Shown here piece by piece: positions 1 through 11,118 of a stretch of DNA of 64,000 nt. The position numbers and the translations under genes are program-made. The notes beneath the pieces are model-generated. The model was not told where the DNA came from. It ran no database searches and saw only the letters and a list, made by a program, of their open reading frames with translations. The stretch is from Cystobasidiopsis lactophilus. Its lineage: Eukaryota > Basidiomycota > Agaricostilbomycetes > Agaricostilbales > Chionosphaeraceae. The stretch lies in NCBI GenBank assembly GCA_001599975.1, contig BCIO01000003.1, positions 310,001 through 374,000 of the forward strand, given 5' to 3'. Every line of letters begins with the position of its first letter. The stretch's first letter is position 1.

Positions 1-2028
1 CGGCAGAGTCCGCGAGCCGCCCACCAAAATTTGACAAATGTCTGTGACACTTGGTTAGCGGCGGTATACTTCGTGCGATGATGTTCATACCAGTTCCACC
101 ACTTCCGTTGTTACTGGAACAATATGTCAGATGAGAAGAGCCGAAACAGAGAGACACAGAGCACTCACATGTAGATGCCTTTCTTGATGTCGCGGTACAT
201 GTAGTCATACAGTTCAGGAGCCAACGGAGCCCCGGCAGAGCCGATCGATCTGAGGGCGGAGAGATTGTGCTTCTCCCTGGGCTTGTACCCGGCCAGCAGG
301 AGGACTTGAAGATAGCGGGGAGAAATGTTGAGGATAGTGACTTGGTGCCGCTGGGATGCCGCTGTGAGCCGTCGCTCTACGTACAATCAGAACAACTTAC
401 TTCGACGACCTCCCAGAGAGCCGAGTGAGGTGCGAGCGGCGAGCCGTCGAAGACGACCAGGGAAGTACCCAAGCACAAATGGTTGATTTGATACTGTTGT
501 AGTGCTCAGCGTTGATGAAGGTCTTCGAATAGGACCGGACTTACGTTCCACATCCTACAAGCGTTGTTCATCGAGAATCAGATCACACTCAAGATTTGGT
601 GGCGCCACTCACATCCAACCCAGCTGAGAACCCAGGAAGTCGTTAGTATTCGCCAACCACGACTTGGAACACGGTCAGACTCACAGTGGTGAATTGCAAA
701 TAACAGTCGCTGGGGCGTGCATCAAAGTGCAACAGCTGGGCGGAAACAGCAGACAAGAGCATGCCGCCAGCTGAGAAATTGAAGTTAGTGTAGTGCCCAT
801 TGAAACTTTGAAAGAACCCAAAACACACCAGTATGCACAATCGCTTTCTAAAACCGCTATCAGTACTGGGGACCGCTCATCAGACGTGAAAGGACAAACT
901 GGTTTGCCGGTGGTGCCGGAACTGTACAGGACTGGAGCAGATTTTGGTCGATGAAATGGTGCCCATCCTGTCAGATAAGAAATGCTCACTCCATAGAGGG
1001 CGCATGGCAGGCCCACGGTTGAAGACGATCTCAGCCGGAGCATCTGATCCAAGCTTGAGGAAGTTGTTGTAGGTGTGATATTTTACGGTGCCAGAGTTCC
1101 ACGTGGGCAAAGCCTTAGAAGGCTCCCGCTCCTTGGAAAGCTGGCCGACGATGACGACGTTCTTTAAGCTCTTGGCAGACAAAGCCTTGACGATTTGCTC
1201 GAGCTTGGGGTAGATGTCGTGCTCTTTGCCGCCATATCGGTACTTGTGACGACCATCTCAGCTCTCGTAACGGAGCAATTAGAGATGGCCGAGCCTACTC
1301 GGTCAGCAGAAAGCAAGAAGGTTGGCTCGATCTGGTCCAGGCGTTCAAGGCAGGCGTTGACACCAAATTCGGCCGGGCAAGCAGAGTAAGTCTAGGAACG
1401 CGGTTTTCAATTAGCGTTGGTGAAATTGTGCTGTTGGGAGGGCACGCACTGCTCCAATAGCAGTAGTAGCCAGGACCATGACGACAGCCTCCGCGCAATT
1501 GGGGGCATAGGCGACCACGCGATCTCCCTCTTTTACACCCAGCTTCGTCAACGCATGAGCAGCGAGACGCGTTTGCTGGTAGAGGTCTTCATAAGTCAAC
1601 ACAACATCAAAGCCCGCTTCATTACAGGCGATGACCGCGCGGTGGGTTGTCGAGCGACGGTGGATGTGAGCCAGCAGCTGATTTTCAGCCCAGTTGAGCG
1701 TGCCATTGACCAAATGACGGGTATCGGTCATTGGGCGAGTGCTGTCGAAGAGCTAATCGAGCCAGATCTCGCTCAGACTCAATTGCCCCAATGCATGAAA
1801 ATTCATGCGGCTTACCGGTTTGACGGGATCGTACTCGATGATGAGATTGCAGAAAGCAGCCAAGGTGACAAAGAAGTCATTGGGGCGGTCCACAGAGAAG
1901 GCGTGCAGCGCCCAAACATCTTCCAGCTCCAAAGCCAAATTGGCGTTGACATAGCGGCGGAAGACGTCGACCACGGACGACTCGACGACCGACTTAGGCG
2001 GGGCGTAAAACAGCTTAGAGTTGGACAT
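1..2028 (-). CDS. Acetoacetyl-CoA synthetase, 3' end beyond window
   Basis: ATP-dependent ligase that activates acetoacetate to acetoacetyl-CoA; an ANL-family enzyme, normally cytosolic. The start ATG at 2028 begins MSNSKLFYAPPKS. The family N-terminal region follows, then NWAENQLL and GVKEGDRVVAYAPNC (about 1440-1700). Next come a PAEFGV...QIEP segment (about 1330-1390), the core P-loop LYSSGTTGKPV (about 890-925) and SPRYLQ...AGYKPRE...IGSAGAPL (about 230-330). This order and the SPRYLQ/AGYKPRE block are typical of acetoacetyl-CoA synthetase rather than acetyl-CoA synthetase. Several short introns interrupt it. The C-terminal adenylation lid and stop lie left of base 1. It is the first visible member of the catabolic block and would recycle the acetoacetate made by the HMG-CoA lyase encoded at 8175-9541. 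Family call firm; substrate known only by homology. Confidence 0.86.
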
Positions 2029-2257
2029 GGTTTAATGTCTGAGATGGTGGCAGGAGGGCAAGCGAGAGTGAAGGAAAACGAGCCTGCGCCCGGGCATTCA
2101 GATTTTAGGATGAATTGGTCGATCTCGAGCAGCTTGCTTGAGAGCGCGATGCCATGCTATAGAAGGAAACGGACGAGGATAACTGTACAAGTCTTTAAAG
2201 AAACTCGGCGCCCGGCCACCAATACACAGATCCTACATCATTGTCGGGACGCCACCT

Positions 2258-3687
2258 CTACTTTCCTCCAAAGTTGATGCCAGCGACAGGGTTGACTTCG
2301 CTCTTGGAGCTCAGCGACCGGTATTTGTCAACCAGGTTTCGAAGCTGTTCTAGAAAGATGAAGGTCTGGAGCACGCGAAGCAAAAAGGTTTTAGAACTCC
2401 GGTTGAACGTGAAATGGGTAAAATGGCCAAACGCACCAAGACGGTTTGCGGTGTCTGTCTTGACCACGCAGGCACCCAGCCTCGGAAGAGCGAGCGCACA
2501 CCGTCTGCCCTGATCAATTCCCTGGTGATGGCAATGGGCGAGTTCTGCAAAAGTGGGTGGCATTAAGTCAATATTTCGCTCCAACTTCCCATTGAAATGA
2601 GCCTCACATTGCTGGTGCCATGTTGAGCAGCCATCAGACGACTTCTGACTACGTCAGCGGGCTGCGAGATGGTGGTGGCGAAAGTGCCGGCTCCAAAAGA
2701 AGCTGCAAAATGGCAAGCCATATTGTCCGGCAAGAGGCCATAGTGGAGGATGTTCTCCTTGAAGACGTCGTAGCTGATCATCTCAAGAAATGAGACCATA
2801 GGACGTTAGAGTGAAAGGGTTAAACGCACGCCGCCAGTTGGCCGACGTTGGTGAGGATGGCGCGGAAAATGGTGGTGTTGAGGCCGCGGAAGAGGTAGCG
2901 CGGGCCCTCATCTAGTGTTACGCGGTAAAGGCCGTGAAAGACGTTCGAATAACCAAAGCGGTCGGCCAGGGGTTTTGAGAAGTCGGACTGCATGCGGATC
3001 AACACGATGTCTGTTTTAGCGATAGCCGGCAAAGCTCGTCAAGCCTCTGGCGCTTTAGAAGAAGTAGGGAAGAAGCAAACGCACCACCTGGGTTGGCCAC
3101 GAAGCCGCCGACGATGCCCGCAAAACTGCCCGCAGCCACCGCTTGCCCCAGGGTGCTGCTCACCAGCTTGTTCTTTTCGATGTACCGCTTGGCGACCGCA
3201 TACGCCTCACTAAGCAGGATTGCGTTAACGTTTATCAGTAAGACCAGCTAAAGAGGTTGGGGCAAGGCGGAAAGGGGAAAACGAACAAGCGAGCCAGGGA
3301 ATAGGTGATGGCTCGATACCACGCAGCGCTCAGCCCATCAAACAAGCCTCTGGCGCCTTTGTCGTGTAGCACGGTCCTGAAGGTCCTTAACACGCCGGCG
3401 CCGCCCTCGAGCGTTTGCATCCGCCTGTGTGTGTTCGGCCGGCATGAATTTGGGTGCCCAGAAGCAATAGCCGAATTGCCTTACACTTTGACCTGCAGGA
3501 CTCGCCATTAGCTCGCATTGCTTGGTTGAACTCAAAGAGAACATACCAGATCTAAAGGATGCGTGCAAGTGGAAGCCATGCCGGTCGCGAGACCACCAAG
3601 GATCCAGGGATAGGGCTTGCCGCCAGCTGCCCGGGGAGCAGGTCTTGGGACAGGCGGCGCTGGGGACTGCGCGGGCATGCTCGCCAT
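2258..3687 (-). CDS. DIC1: Mitochondrial dicarboxylate carrier
   Basis: Six-helix mitochondrial carrier of the SLC25 family, inner membrane. Three carrier signatures are visible in order: THPLDL near the N-terminus (about 3540), a PGDIVLIRMQSDF-type repeat 2 (about 3000-3100) and QPADVVRSRLM (about 2640). RFGYSNVFHGLYRV and RAILTNVGQLA (about 2830-2950) match the dicarboxylate carrier subfamily, which exchanges malate or succinate for phosphate. I chose the ATG at 3687 (MASMPAQ) because upstream in-frame codons lack an ATG; 3678 is an alternative. Several introns of roughly 60 nt are needed. It lies between acetoacetyl-CoA synthetase and a Zn2Cys6 regulator and could support mitochondrial export or import linked to the catabolic block. 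Subfamily call is good; the exact substrate is inferred. Confidence 0.85.
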
Positions 3688-4602
3688 TGTGTTGGCCGCC
3701 GTCTTGGTCAAAAAACGGACAGAACGCAAGAAGCCTGGAGAGGTGTAACTCGAGCCGAGGGCAAGATAAATACTTCAAGCGCTTTCGATGGAAAGTGGCG
3801 TCGGCGTTCCAGCCGACCCCAGGCCTCCAATGTTGGGCTCCAAGAGCTCATTTCACGTGCATGTGCTTTGAGCACGGGCAATAATGAGGCAGCGAACAGC
3901 AATCAGCAAAAGTGGACATGATGAAGCGAGCTTGGTTCAAGGGCAAGAAGCGCTAAGTTGACTTTGAGAAGCTTGCCCGGCCAACCGTCCTCGCGTCCTC
4001 TCCGCACACTAATACACGTCTCGCAGCATCAGCGCACAACCCAGGCCGCCAACAAAGCAGCGCTTCAAGCGTGGATGTCACGACTCTTTGCGAGCTTGAT
4101 CGCTCAGGCTGGTCCAGCACTGAATGATTTGCGCTTTGGCTATTGTCTCCCACTGGCGCACAATGAGTCTGGCTGGGCTGTTGACTGTAGGCCCAAGGGG
4201 CACTGCCAGAAGGGTCTATATTTCAAACGTGTAGAGTAAACCGTCAGCGGTCAACCTCCTTTTTGCCACTGGAATCGATGTCTGTGGCGAGAAATCGATT
4301 AAGATCTCGTTCTATAGTAGTTCAAACTTCAAGAACAAAGGGCGCGTCCCACGTGCCCAGTCCAAAATGTGAGCTGTCGCCTTGGTTTGGTGCGAGACCA
4401 CCAGCAAGCGCTGCCTACGCCGCCCTTTCGCCGCCTTGCCGAGTCTTGCCTGAGAGTGCCGAGTGGCCCTCAGCACGGAAAAATCCACTTTCGGTGCCGC
4501 TCCCCTCACTTCGTCGCGGTTATACAACCCCAGAACTCGACCTTTCGCTCGCGAGGCGACAAAGTCGTTAGCATCGCTACATTACAAGGTCGAGCAGCAA
4601 CG
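3688..4602. other. Divergent intergenic region, carrier / Zn2Cys6 regulator
   Basis: The two flanking genes point away from each other, so this 0.9 kb must hold both promoters and 5' leaders. No convincing gene is present; the short open frames lack family similarity. A CCGAGG hexamer occurs at 3755-3760, but one such hit is expected by chance. No clear TATA box was picked out. Confidence 0.6.
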
Positions 4603-7600
4603 ATGGAGGACGACATGTCAATGTCAGCGCACGACTCGTCAGCGTCGCTGAGCCCCCAGCCCGAAGCCAAGAAGAAGCTGTCCAGGAATGCGCGGGCGTG
4701 GGTTTTCCCCCCTTTTGCAGGCGTCGTGGCTGCCATAGTCGCTGCCCCAAAGTTCTGCGTCCAACGAGCTGAAACTGTGCGCATCAGCTGCCTGGCCTGT
4801 CGCAAGGTCAAGACCAAGTGTCGAAACAGCGGTGGAGCAGCATCCTCGTCAGTTGCCTACTCAAAGCCCGTGCCGGTTCGCCTTGGGGGCAGACTCGCTT
4901 GGGCTTGGGTTCCTTCTTATTCCGACGTGCAGCTGAATGTTGATCGCTGCAGATCGGACAAGTGCCAGCGCTGCTTGGACAACAACCTCGAGTGTGTGTT
5001 TGAAAAATCGCACCGAGGCGGGAGGCAGCCGGGCGCAAAAAACATCGCTACTCTAAGGGCCCAGGGTCTGCTGCCGCCCTCGTCCGTCAAGATCGTGGGC
5101 TCTGCCAACAAGGCCGCCCAGCAGATCGCCGCAGCCAGAGCGGCCGCTTCTGGGGGCTCTGTTAGCCCTTCGGTCGGCGGCGTCACCACCATCCCGACCC
5201 TCAGCGGCGGCGACACGCCCACGCTGGTCGAGACCTCCCCTTGGCTGTCGCCCGTCAACCTGGCCGCCTTACTGCCTTCGGGCACGCCCACCATGTCCTC
5301 CGCCGAGAAGCTGGACCCGCTGCTGGCCGCGGTCGGCAACGACTCGTCCATCATCCACCCCGCTGCCGACCTCTCCAACCTGTCCGCTTCCTCACCTCGC
5401 GCAGACGTCCAGCGCTCCCTCCAGGACTCGTCTGCGCTCTACCGCATGCTCCAGGCCCCCCAGGCGTCCACTTCGACGGGCCTGATGAACCCTCCCTCCG
5501 CCTTCAAGACCTCCTCCAACGGCCACCACTCCCACTCCTTGCCTTCCCAGACCGACGTCGAGATGACTGATGCTGCCGCTCGCACCTTTGCCTTGCACAA
5601 GCTCGATCCCCAGTCCGTCATTCGCCAGGCCGCTCTTCAGAGCCGCAACCGCGAGGCTGTGGCGGCCGCGGCCTCTGCGTCTGAGGGCTTCCTCGGCGAT
5701 TCGCCGACCTCTTCAGGTGGCCTGTCCACCGCCTCAAAAGCAGCCGGCGTAGCGGACGCCACGTACTTCCTGCCAGGTTCGTTTTAGCTTTTATTTCTCC
5801 GCACTTGGTTTTAGACTCACTTCGCTCCCCATATGAACAGGGCCTATCAGCGACTTGTCCACTCGGAGGCAGTTCATCTTAGAGCGCCAGCCCGAAATCA
5901 TCAAAATTGTTAACAAGTGAGCGGGAATCACCATTTCACGCAGATCATCCATTCTCATCTCGACCGCGCCGCCATTCTACAGAGACGACATCACTGCACT
6001 CTTCGACTTTTACTTTCGCTATTTGCACCGCCGCTTCGCCATCCTCAACCCGTCTTTCCACAAGCCCGAGCGGGTCGCCCAGCGGTCGCCCTTCTTGCTC
6101 ACCACCGTTTGCGCCGTGGCCGCCCACTTTTCCGAGTCCCACCGCCACGTTGCGGAGCAGCTCGCGGACCTGGCCAAGCGCCTATGCTTCGAGGTGCCGT
6201 CGCGAGGCTCCAAAACGCTCGAGATCATCCAGGCCTACCTCATCCTCTCCGCTTGGACCATTGCCAAGCCGCCACAGCGGCATGAGTACGGCGTCCCTCC
6301 CTTGCTCTGACACAGTGTGCTTTGCGTTGAACAGTGTTGCTTACAGAGAGGACAAGTCTTACATGATCTTGGGCCTGGCCAAGAGCACCATGATGGACCT
6401 GGGCATGTACAAGTTCGAACCGCCGCGGAATGGCGAGAAGTCGCTCGAGGTGGAGAACAAAGTGCGGACCTTGTGAGTGGCCGCAACTGATTCAGTATTA
6501 GTCGGTACTGGTCTTGACCACCGGAGAGCCCCACAGTTTATATTGCTATCTCCGAGATCAAGAGCTGTCCCATCAACTTGGTCGTATTCCCACTGTGCGA
6601 GAAACGCCAACTATTCGAAACGTGAGTAGCAGTTGCTAGCATGTGAGATCCAACGCTTATCGCCCCTGACTGCCTCTCAGCCGGATCTGTACCTAAGCAC
6701 GCCCTTGGCCCTCGAAGATCTGGCTTCCTGTATGATGATCGAGTACTTCCGCATCTTGTCGAGGACATTGGTGAGTGCAGAAAGTTATGGAGGACAGCGG
6801 GCGCTGATGGTAATGGTTTGCCTTCACAGGAATACTTTCAAGTCGCGCTCGAGGGTCTGGACATCGACGGCGGCCGGTCCTGCAATTACCGCATGGCCAC
6901 TTCGCAGTTTGAGGACCAGCTGAACGGGTGGATGGAGCGCTACAATCAGCTCTTCAAACACGCCATCAACGAGCAGCGGGGCATGCCACACCGGACCAAC
7001 GCTGGCCTGGCCGAGTACTTGGCTTACTGCCGATTGTGAGTGTCTACGGCTTCATGAAGACTGAACCCACGCTAAGCAGAACTGCCGACTCCAGCGTGTA
7101 CCATTTTGCCATCCTATCCGTCTGCTCCTTTGGCCTGGCCGACTCGCTCGAGCGTCAGCCCTTGGAAGTGGGCTACTTCTTCCACAAGGCCTACAGCAGC
7201 GGGAGCACGGCGTTAAGAACGGCCAAGCAATGCCTGACCGAGTTCGACCAATGCTTCAAGTTCTCGTGCGACTCTTTCGTTGTCTCCATCTCCTACGCCG
7301 CCGTCAGCTTGCTCCGCTTCTGCCGACCAAAGTTTGCCAAGCTTCACAAAAACAACGATGCCATCATCGAACTCGTCACCTCAACGGCAGAAGTGCTGGA
7401 GCAGAGCGCCGTTACGCCGGCCCACATTGCCAACTCTTATGCTATCTTCCTCCGCGCCATGGTCACAGCTCAAAGCACGGCACCTTTCGCGTCTGGCGCA
7501 CCGACGCCTCGCAGCGGCTCGCCAGTGCCCGACGCCTTGTCCATGTCGCGCATCAACGACTCGAACAATCCCACCCTGTTCGGCGATGACTTCGCCACCG

Positions 7601-7928
7601 CCCAAAGCAAGCTGTTTGAGAACTTGGAAGAGTCGTCCTCTCTCGGCTTGGACCAGCTGCTGCCTTCTCAGTGGTCGGCTTTGGACCGTCGTTTTGACAC
7701 TGTGTACAGGTTGGCACCGCTTGCTTCTTACAAATCATGGATGGAGCTGATCACAATCAACGACATTATAGCTTGGCTGCCTCTGACACATGGGATTCTG
7801 TACGTTCGAACCTTCTGGTCGCCGCGAGACTTGCAGCTCACACTTCGTTCAACTTTTAGGTGTTGCCGCCCGGCTTCAACATGCCCAACTTTATCGACCA
7901 GGACGACTTCATGAGCGGAGGCTTTTGA
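4603..7928 (+). CDS. Zn(2)-Cys(6) fungal transcription factor
   Basis: Probable pathway regulator. The N-terminus has CLACRKVKTKC (about 4792-4821) and, after a gap, KCQRCLDNNLEC (about 4960-4995), the six cysteines of a Gal4-type binuclear zinc cluster, followed by a basic stretch. A Ser/Ala/Pro-rich linker follows (about 5050-5780). Then comes a fungal-specific TF (middle homology) domain starting around LFDFYFRYLHRRFAILNPSF (about 6000-6060) and continuing through SYMILGLAKSTMMDLGMY (about 6360-6410). The protein ends with NFIDQDDFMSGGF, stop at 7926-7928. Several introns are obvious. The DNA between Cys3 and Cys4 is open in frame, and no canonical intron gives the usual spacing, so that exon structure is unsure. 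Its position inside a run of catabolic genes makes it the natural candidate regulator of the block; that is inference. Confidence 0.85.
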
Positions 7929-8174
7929 ACTAGAGGGTAGCTGGGCGCAATTGCTGCACAGATCACGGTATCTGTCGCTTCGAGTAGATTTTCAAGGCCG
8001 GGTGGACCAGGGGGCTGCAAGGGAGATGGACTGTATAGAATAGATAGGCAGCAACAATGTATTACTTGAACGTGCCCTTCGAGGGAGCATTGCGACACGA
8101 GGTCCGAGTTTGATCATATAGCATCCGGCAACATCGCCAACAAGTACAAGCAGTATCCTCAATCCAGCAACATT

Positions 8175-9541
8175 CTACGATGCCTGAGGCGCGTTCTGGA
8201 TCTGAGCTTCCAGTCGCCGGTTCTTGGCATTTTGAGCGTTGCCGGCCCTGGAGATGTTGGGCTTGCCGAGTTGCTCGCTGATCCACAGGCCGACCTTGGC
8301 AGCCTCTGCAAGGTTGACACCAGTGTCGTAGCCCTCCTCGTGTAAAGCGTAAACGGCATCCTGCACGGCCAAATCCGGCGTGAGACCCGTTCGCTGACCA
8401 AAGTCGGCTGAAGCTCACCTCTGTGCTGATGTTGCCGGTGGCGCCAGGGGCATATGGACAGCCGCCAAGACCACCCATCGAGCTGTGAACGCTACGAACA
8501 CCCATTCGGACTGCGGTAATCATGTTGGCAATTCCCCCGTGCTCATACGGTGTTAGCGTATGTGACCTGACAAAAATGAGGGGAAGCAACTTATTCCCCA
8601 TGTATCGTGGCAGTGGATCTGGAGCATCGAATGGTAAGCGCGGTGAGGAGGTACCAACACATGAGAGAAGACACACGGCCAATTTGTTGAGCGGGACGTC
8701 CTTGGCCACCTCGTTCAGCAGCGCTTCAATAGTCGCCGGCGACCCAACGCCAATGGTGTCACCCAAGGCAACCTCGTAGCAGCCCATGTCGATGAATGCC
8801 TTGGCCAAATGGCGGGCCTTTGCGGGATCCATCTTGCCCTCGAATGGGCAGCCGATGACGGTGGACATGGAGCCCTGCAGCAAAAGATCGGGCCTCTTAA
8901 GATCTTGGACCTTCCTTGCCACCTTCTCGCAATTCGCAAGGGACTCGGCAACGGTGCGGTTCAGGTTGGCCTTGTTGAAGGACTCAGAGGTGGCGGCAAA
9001 GATGATGAGCTCCTTAGCGATGTCTGGTCCTCCCGCCTTTTCGTAAAGCTCCAGGGCCTTTTCGTTAGGAAGGAGAACCGTATAAGTGATGTTGTCCTTC
9101 TTTGGGATGAGCTTGAAGATCTCGGCCGTGCCCGCCATTTGCGGAATCCACCTTCGGGCAGCGCCATCAGCCCGAATACAAGCATCTCTCAAAGACGGCG
9201 ACACACTTTGGAGACACGAAAGAGCCAGCTGTCGTTGCAAGCAGTGAGCCGACGCCACCACGAATAAATCCTCGAAGGCCTACCTTCGATGTTAATCAAG
9301 CCGGTCTTGGACAGGCGATTGATGAACTCGGCCTTGACCTCAACGGACAAAGGTTTGGCCTCGTTTTGGAGGCCATCTCCTTTGAACAGGCAGGCAGATG
9401 AGTAAGCCAGGTTTGTGGAGGTCGCGAAAGAGGAGACTTGCTCGGCGCTGCCTCCAAAATTTTGACGAATCCTTTGGAGTTCGAGATGGTGGCATAGCCA
9501 CGCTTCGAGGAGGCGCGTATCGGAGCAAGCGAGACTCTCAT
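8175..9541 (-). CDS. Hydroxymethylglutaryl-CoA lyase, mitochondrial
   Basis: Splits HMG-CoA to acetyl-CoA and acetoacetate, the last lyase step of leucine breakdown. ATG at 9541 gives an Arg/Ser-rich, acid-poor leader (MRVSLAPIRASSKRGY) fitting a mitochondrial presequence. Exon 1 ends FVKILEAAP and joins through a GC...AG intron (9441 down to 9380) to RDGLQNEAK, giving the catalytic RDGLQNE motif. MDPAKARHLA, CYEVALGDTIGVG and GGLGGCPYAPGATGNI (the active-site Cys loop) follow. The end is NAPQAS with no PTS1. Several introns of about 60-90 nt are needed. It is divergent from the hydratase gene at 9737, only 195 bp between ATGs, and that enzyme would make its substrate. High confidence. Confidence 0.93.
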
Positions 9542-9736
9542 GCTGGCAGTTGCTGTCGAAAAGGTGCTCGAGCTGCCGAGAACCACTTCCGGCGTTCCAA
9601 ATCGTGTGCCGCCCCAAGCCATTTGCTTCGACAAGTTTTGACCTTGGACACTGCTGTCAGACCTTGTTGAACGAATCCAGAGCCCACAAAAGTGACAGAC
9701 GCCTACGTTTCCCTTGCCGATCAAAACCCCGCGAAA
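9542..9736. promoter_or_regulatory. Short shared promoter, HMG-CoA lyase / hydratase
   Basis: The two start codons face away from each other across 195 bp, so both promoters must overlap or lie inside the neighbouring gene. CCG/CGG triplets are present (for example near 9590 and 9610) and could suit Zn2Cys6 factors, but no symmetrical site stands out. Confidence 0.55.
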
Positions 9737-11005
9737 ATGCAGTCGTTCTCCAGCATCCTTGTGCGACTTTTGTGGTCTCTTTACCTGGCCATGCTTGACT
9801 GAGACGCTGATTCTTCTAGTCTCGGCAAGCGCGCCGCAACGCCCAACGCAGCTTCCTCCAGCTCCGCACCTTGACTAACTCAGCTCCCGACTCTACCGAT
9901 CCTATTCTGCTCGACATCCAAGGCCCCAAGGCCACCATCACCCTGAACAATGCAAAGAGGGCAAACGTATGTCCCTTGAAATTCTTGATCTGCAAAGGGG
10001 AAAAAACCCAAAGTGTGCGGGCAGGCCATCGATGTCGACGTTCAGCTGGGCTTGATCAAGACACTGCGCGAGTTGGAGAACGACAACAAAGTCCGCGCCA
10101 TCGTTCTCACAGGCAAGGGCAAGTACTTCTGCTCTGGCATGAACTTGGGCAACTCGGGCGAAAGCTTGTCTGGCAACAACGAGGAGCAACACGATCGATG
10201 TGCGTCGTCGCGCTGTCTGGCTACCATGGTCTTGACTGAGGCATCCCTTTCCCAGTGATCAAGCTTTTCACTGCTGTTTCGGTGCGGAAGCCTTGAGAGC
10301 CCGGTAGAAGCCCCTTCGTTGACTTGCCTTCCCAATTGCAGGAGAACAGAAAACCTGTCATTGCTGTCATGTGCGCGTCGCATTCTTGGTCCCTGAAGCT
10401 ATACTGACGACCATCAATAGTAACGGGCCTTGCTACGGAGGTGGAAAGTGAGTAGCCCAGCGCTTGCGAGAGGTGTTTCCACCTGACTAGGTTTCGAAGT
10501 GGCTTGGCTATGGCTTGCGACTACCGCATTGCCAGCCACCCTGATGTGACTTTCACCATGTCAGAGACAAGACTTGGCGTCGTGCCAGCCGTCATCTCCA
10601 AGTAAGCTCCAACCTAAGAGCAAAACTGCACTGTGCTCACAAGCGTGCAGGTACATGACTCGCGAATGGGGTCCCGCCAAGGCTCGTGAGGCCATGATTC
10701 TTGCTCGCCCTGTCACTTGCCAAGAGCTGCTGCCCATCTCCGGTGTGCACCACATCGCCAAAGACCAAGAGGACGCTCTGGCCTATGCGGACACCATCGT
10801 CGAAAAGCTTGTTGGCAACGCCCCCAACGCCATCAACAACGCCAAGCGCTTGGTAAAGACAGCTGCTGAGCAGATCGAGTCCACCCACGATGCTGCAGCT
10901 AAAGAGGCTTTCTTGGAATTCGCGGCGCCCAGCAAGGAGGCCGAATTCGGCATTGATGCTTTCCGCAAGAAGATCAAGGCCGATTGGTCGAAGTTGTACG
11001 CTTAG
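9737..11005 (+). CDS. Enoyl-CoA hydratase family, probable methylglutaconyl-CoA hydratase
   Basis: Crotonase-fold enzyme, likely mitochondrial, hydrating 3-methylglutaconyl-CoA to HMG-CoA. The start ATG at 9737 gives MQSFSSIL then, after one intron, SRQARRNAQRSF, a good presequence. The body reads ATITLNNAKRAN, VRAIVLTGKGKYFCSGMNL, VIAVINGPCYGGG (oxyanion loop) and ACDYRIAS...FTMSETRLGVVPAVIS. The RLGVVPAVIS block resembles LiuC-type methylglutaconyl-CoA hydratases more than general enoyl-CoA hydratases. It ends KKIKADWSKLYA with stop at 11005. About seven small exons in the first half give way to one long last exon. It is head-to-head with HMG-CoA lyase, the next enzyme of the pathway. Family certain; substrate inferred from motif and neighbour. 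Confidence 0.87.
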
Positions 11006-11118
11006 TGAATGCATGTGAAAGTGTCAATAGACGACCTTTCAGCTACCAAAAGTCCGCCGCGCTATTTTGAGAGAGCGCCCGCCCCCGCCACCGCCCTTCT
11101 CTTCCTGCCTCGACCACC

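Noticed and set aside
1417-2277. Plus-strand 286-codon open frame antisense to acetoacetyl-CoA synthetase
   Set aside because: No ATG-led family similarity; the opposite strand carries clear synthetase motifs.
3755-3760. CCGAGG hexamers upstream of DIC1 and near 22266 as FarA-type regulatory sites
   Set aside because: Only two hits among many promoters of the block; expected by chance.
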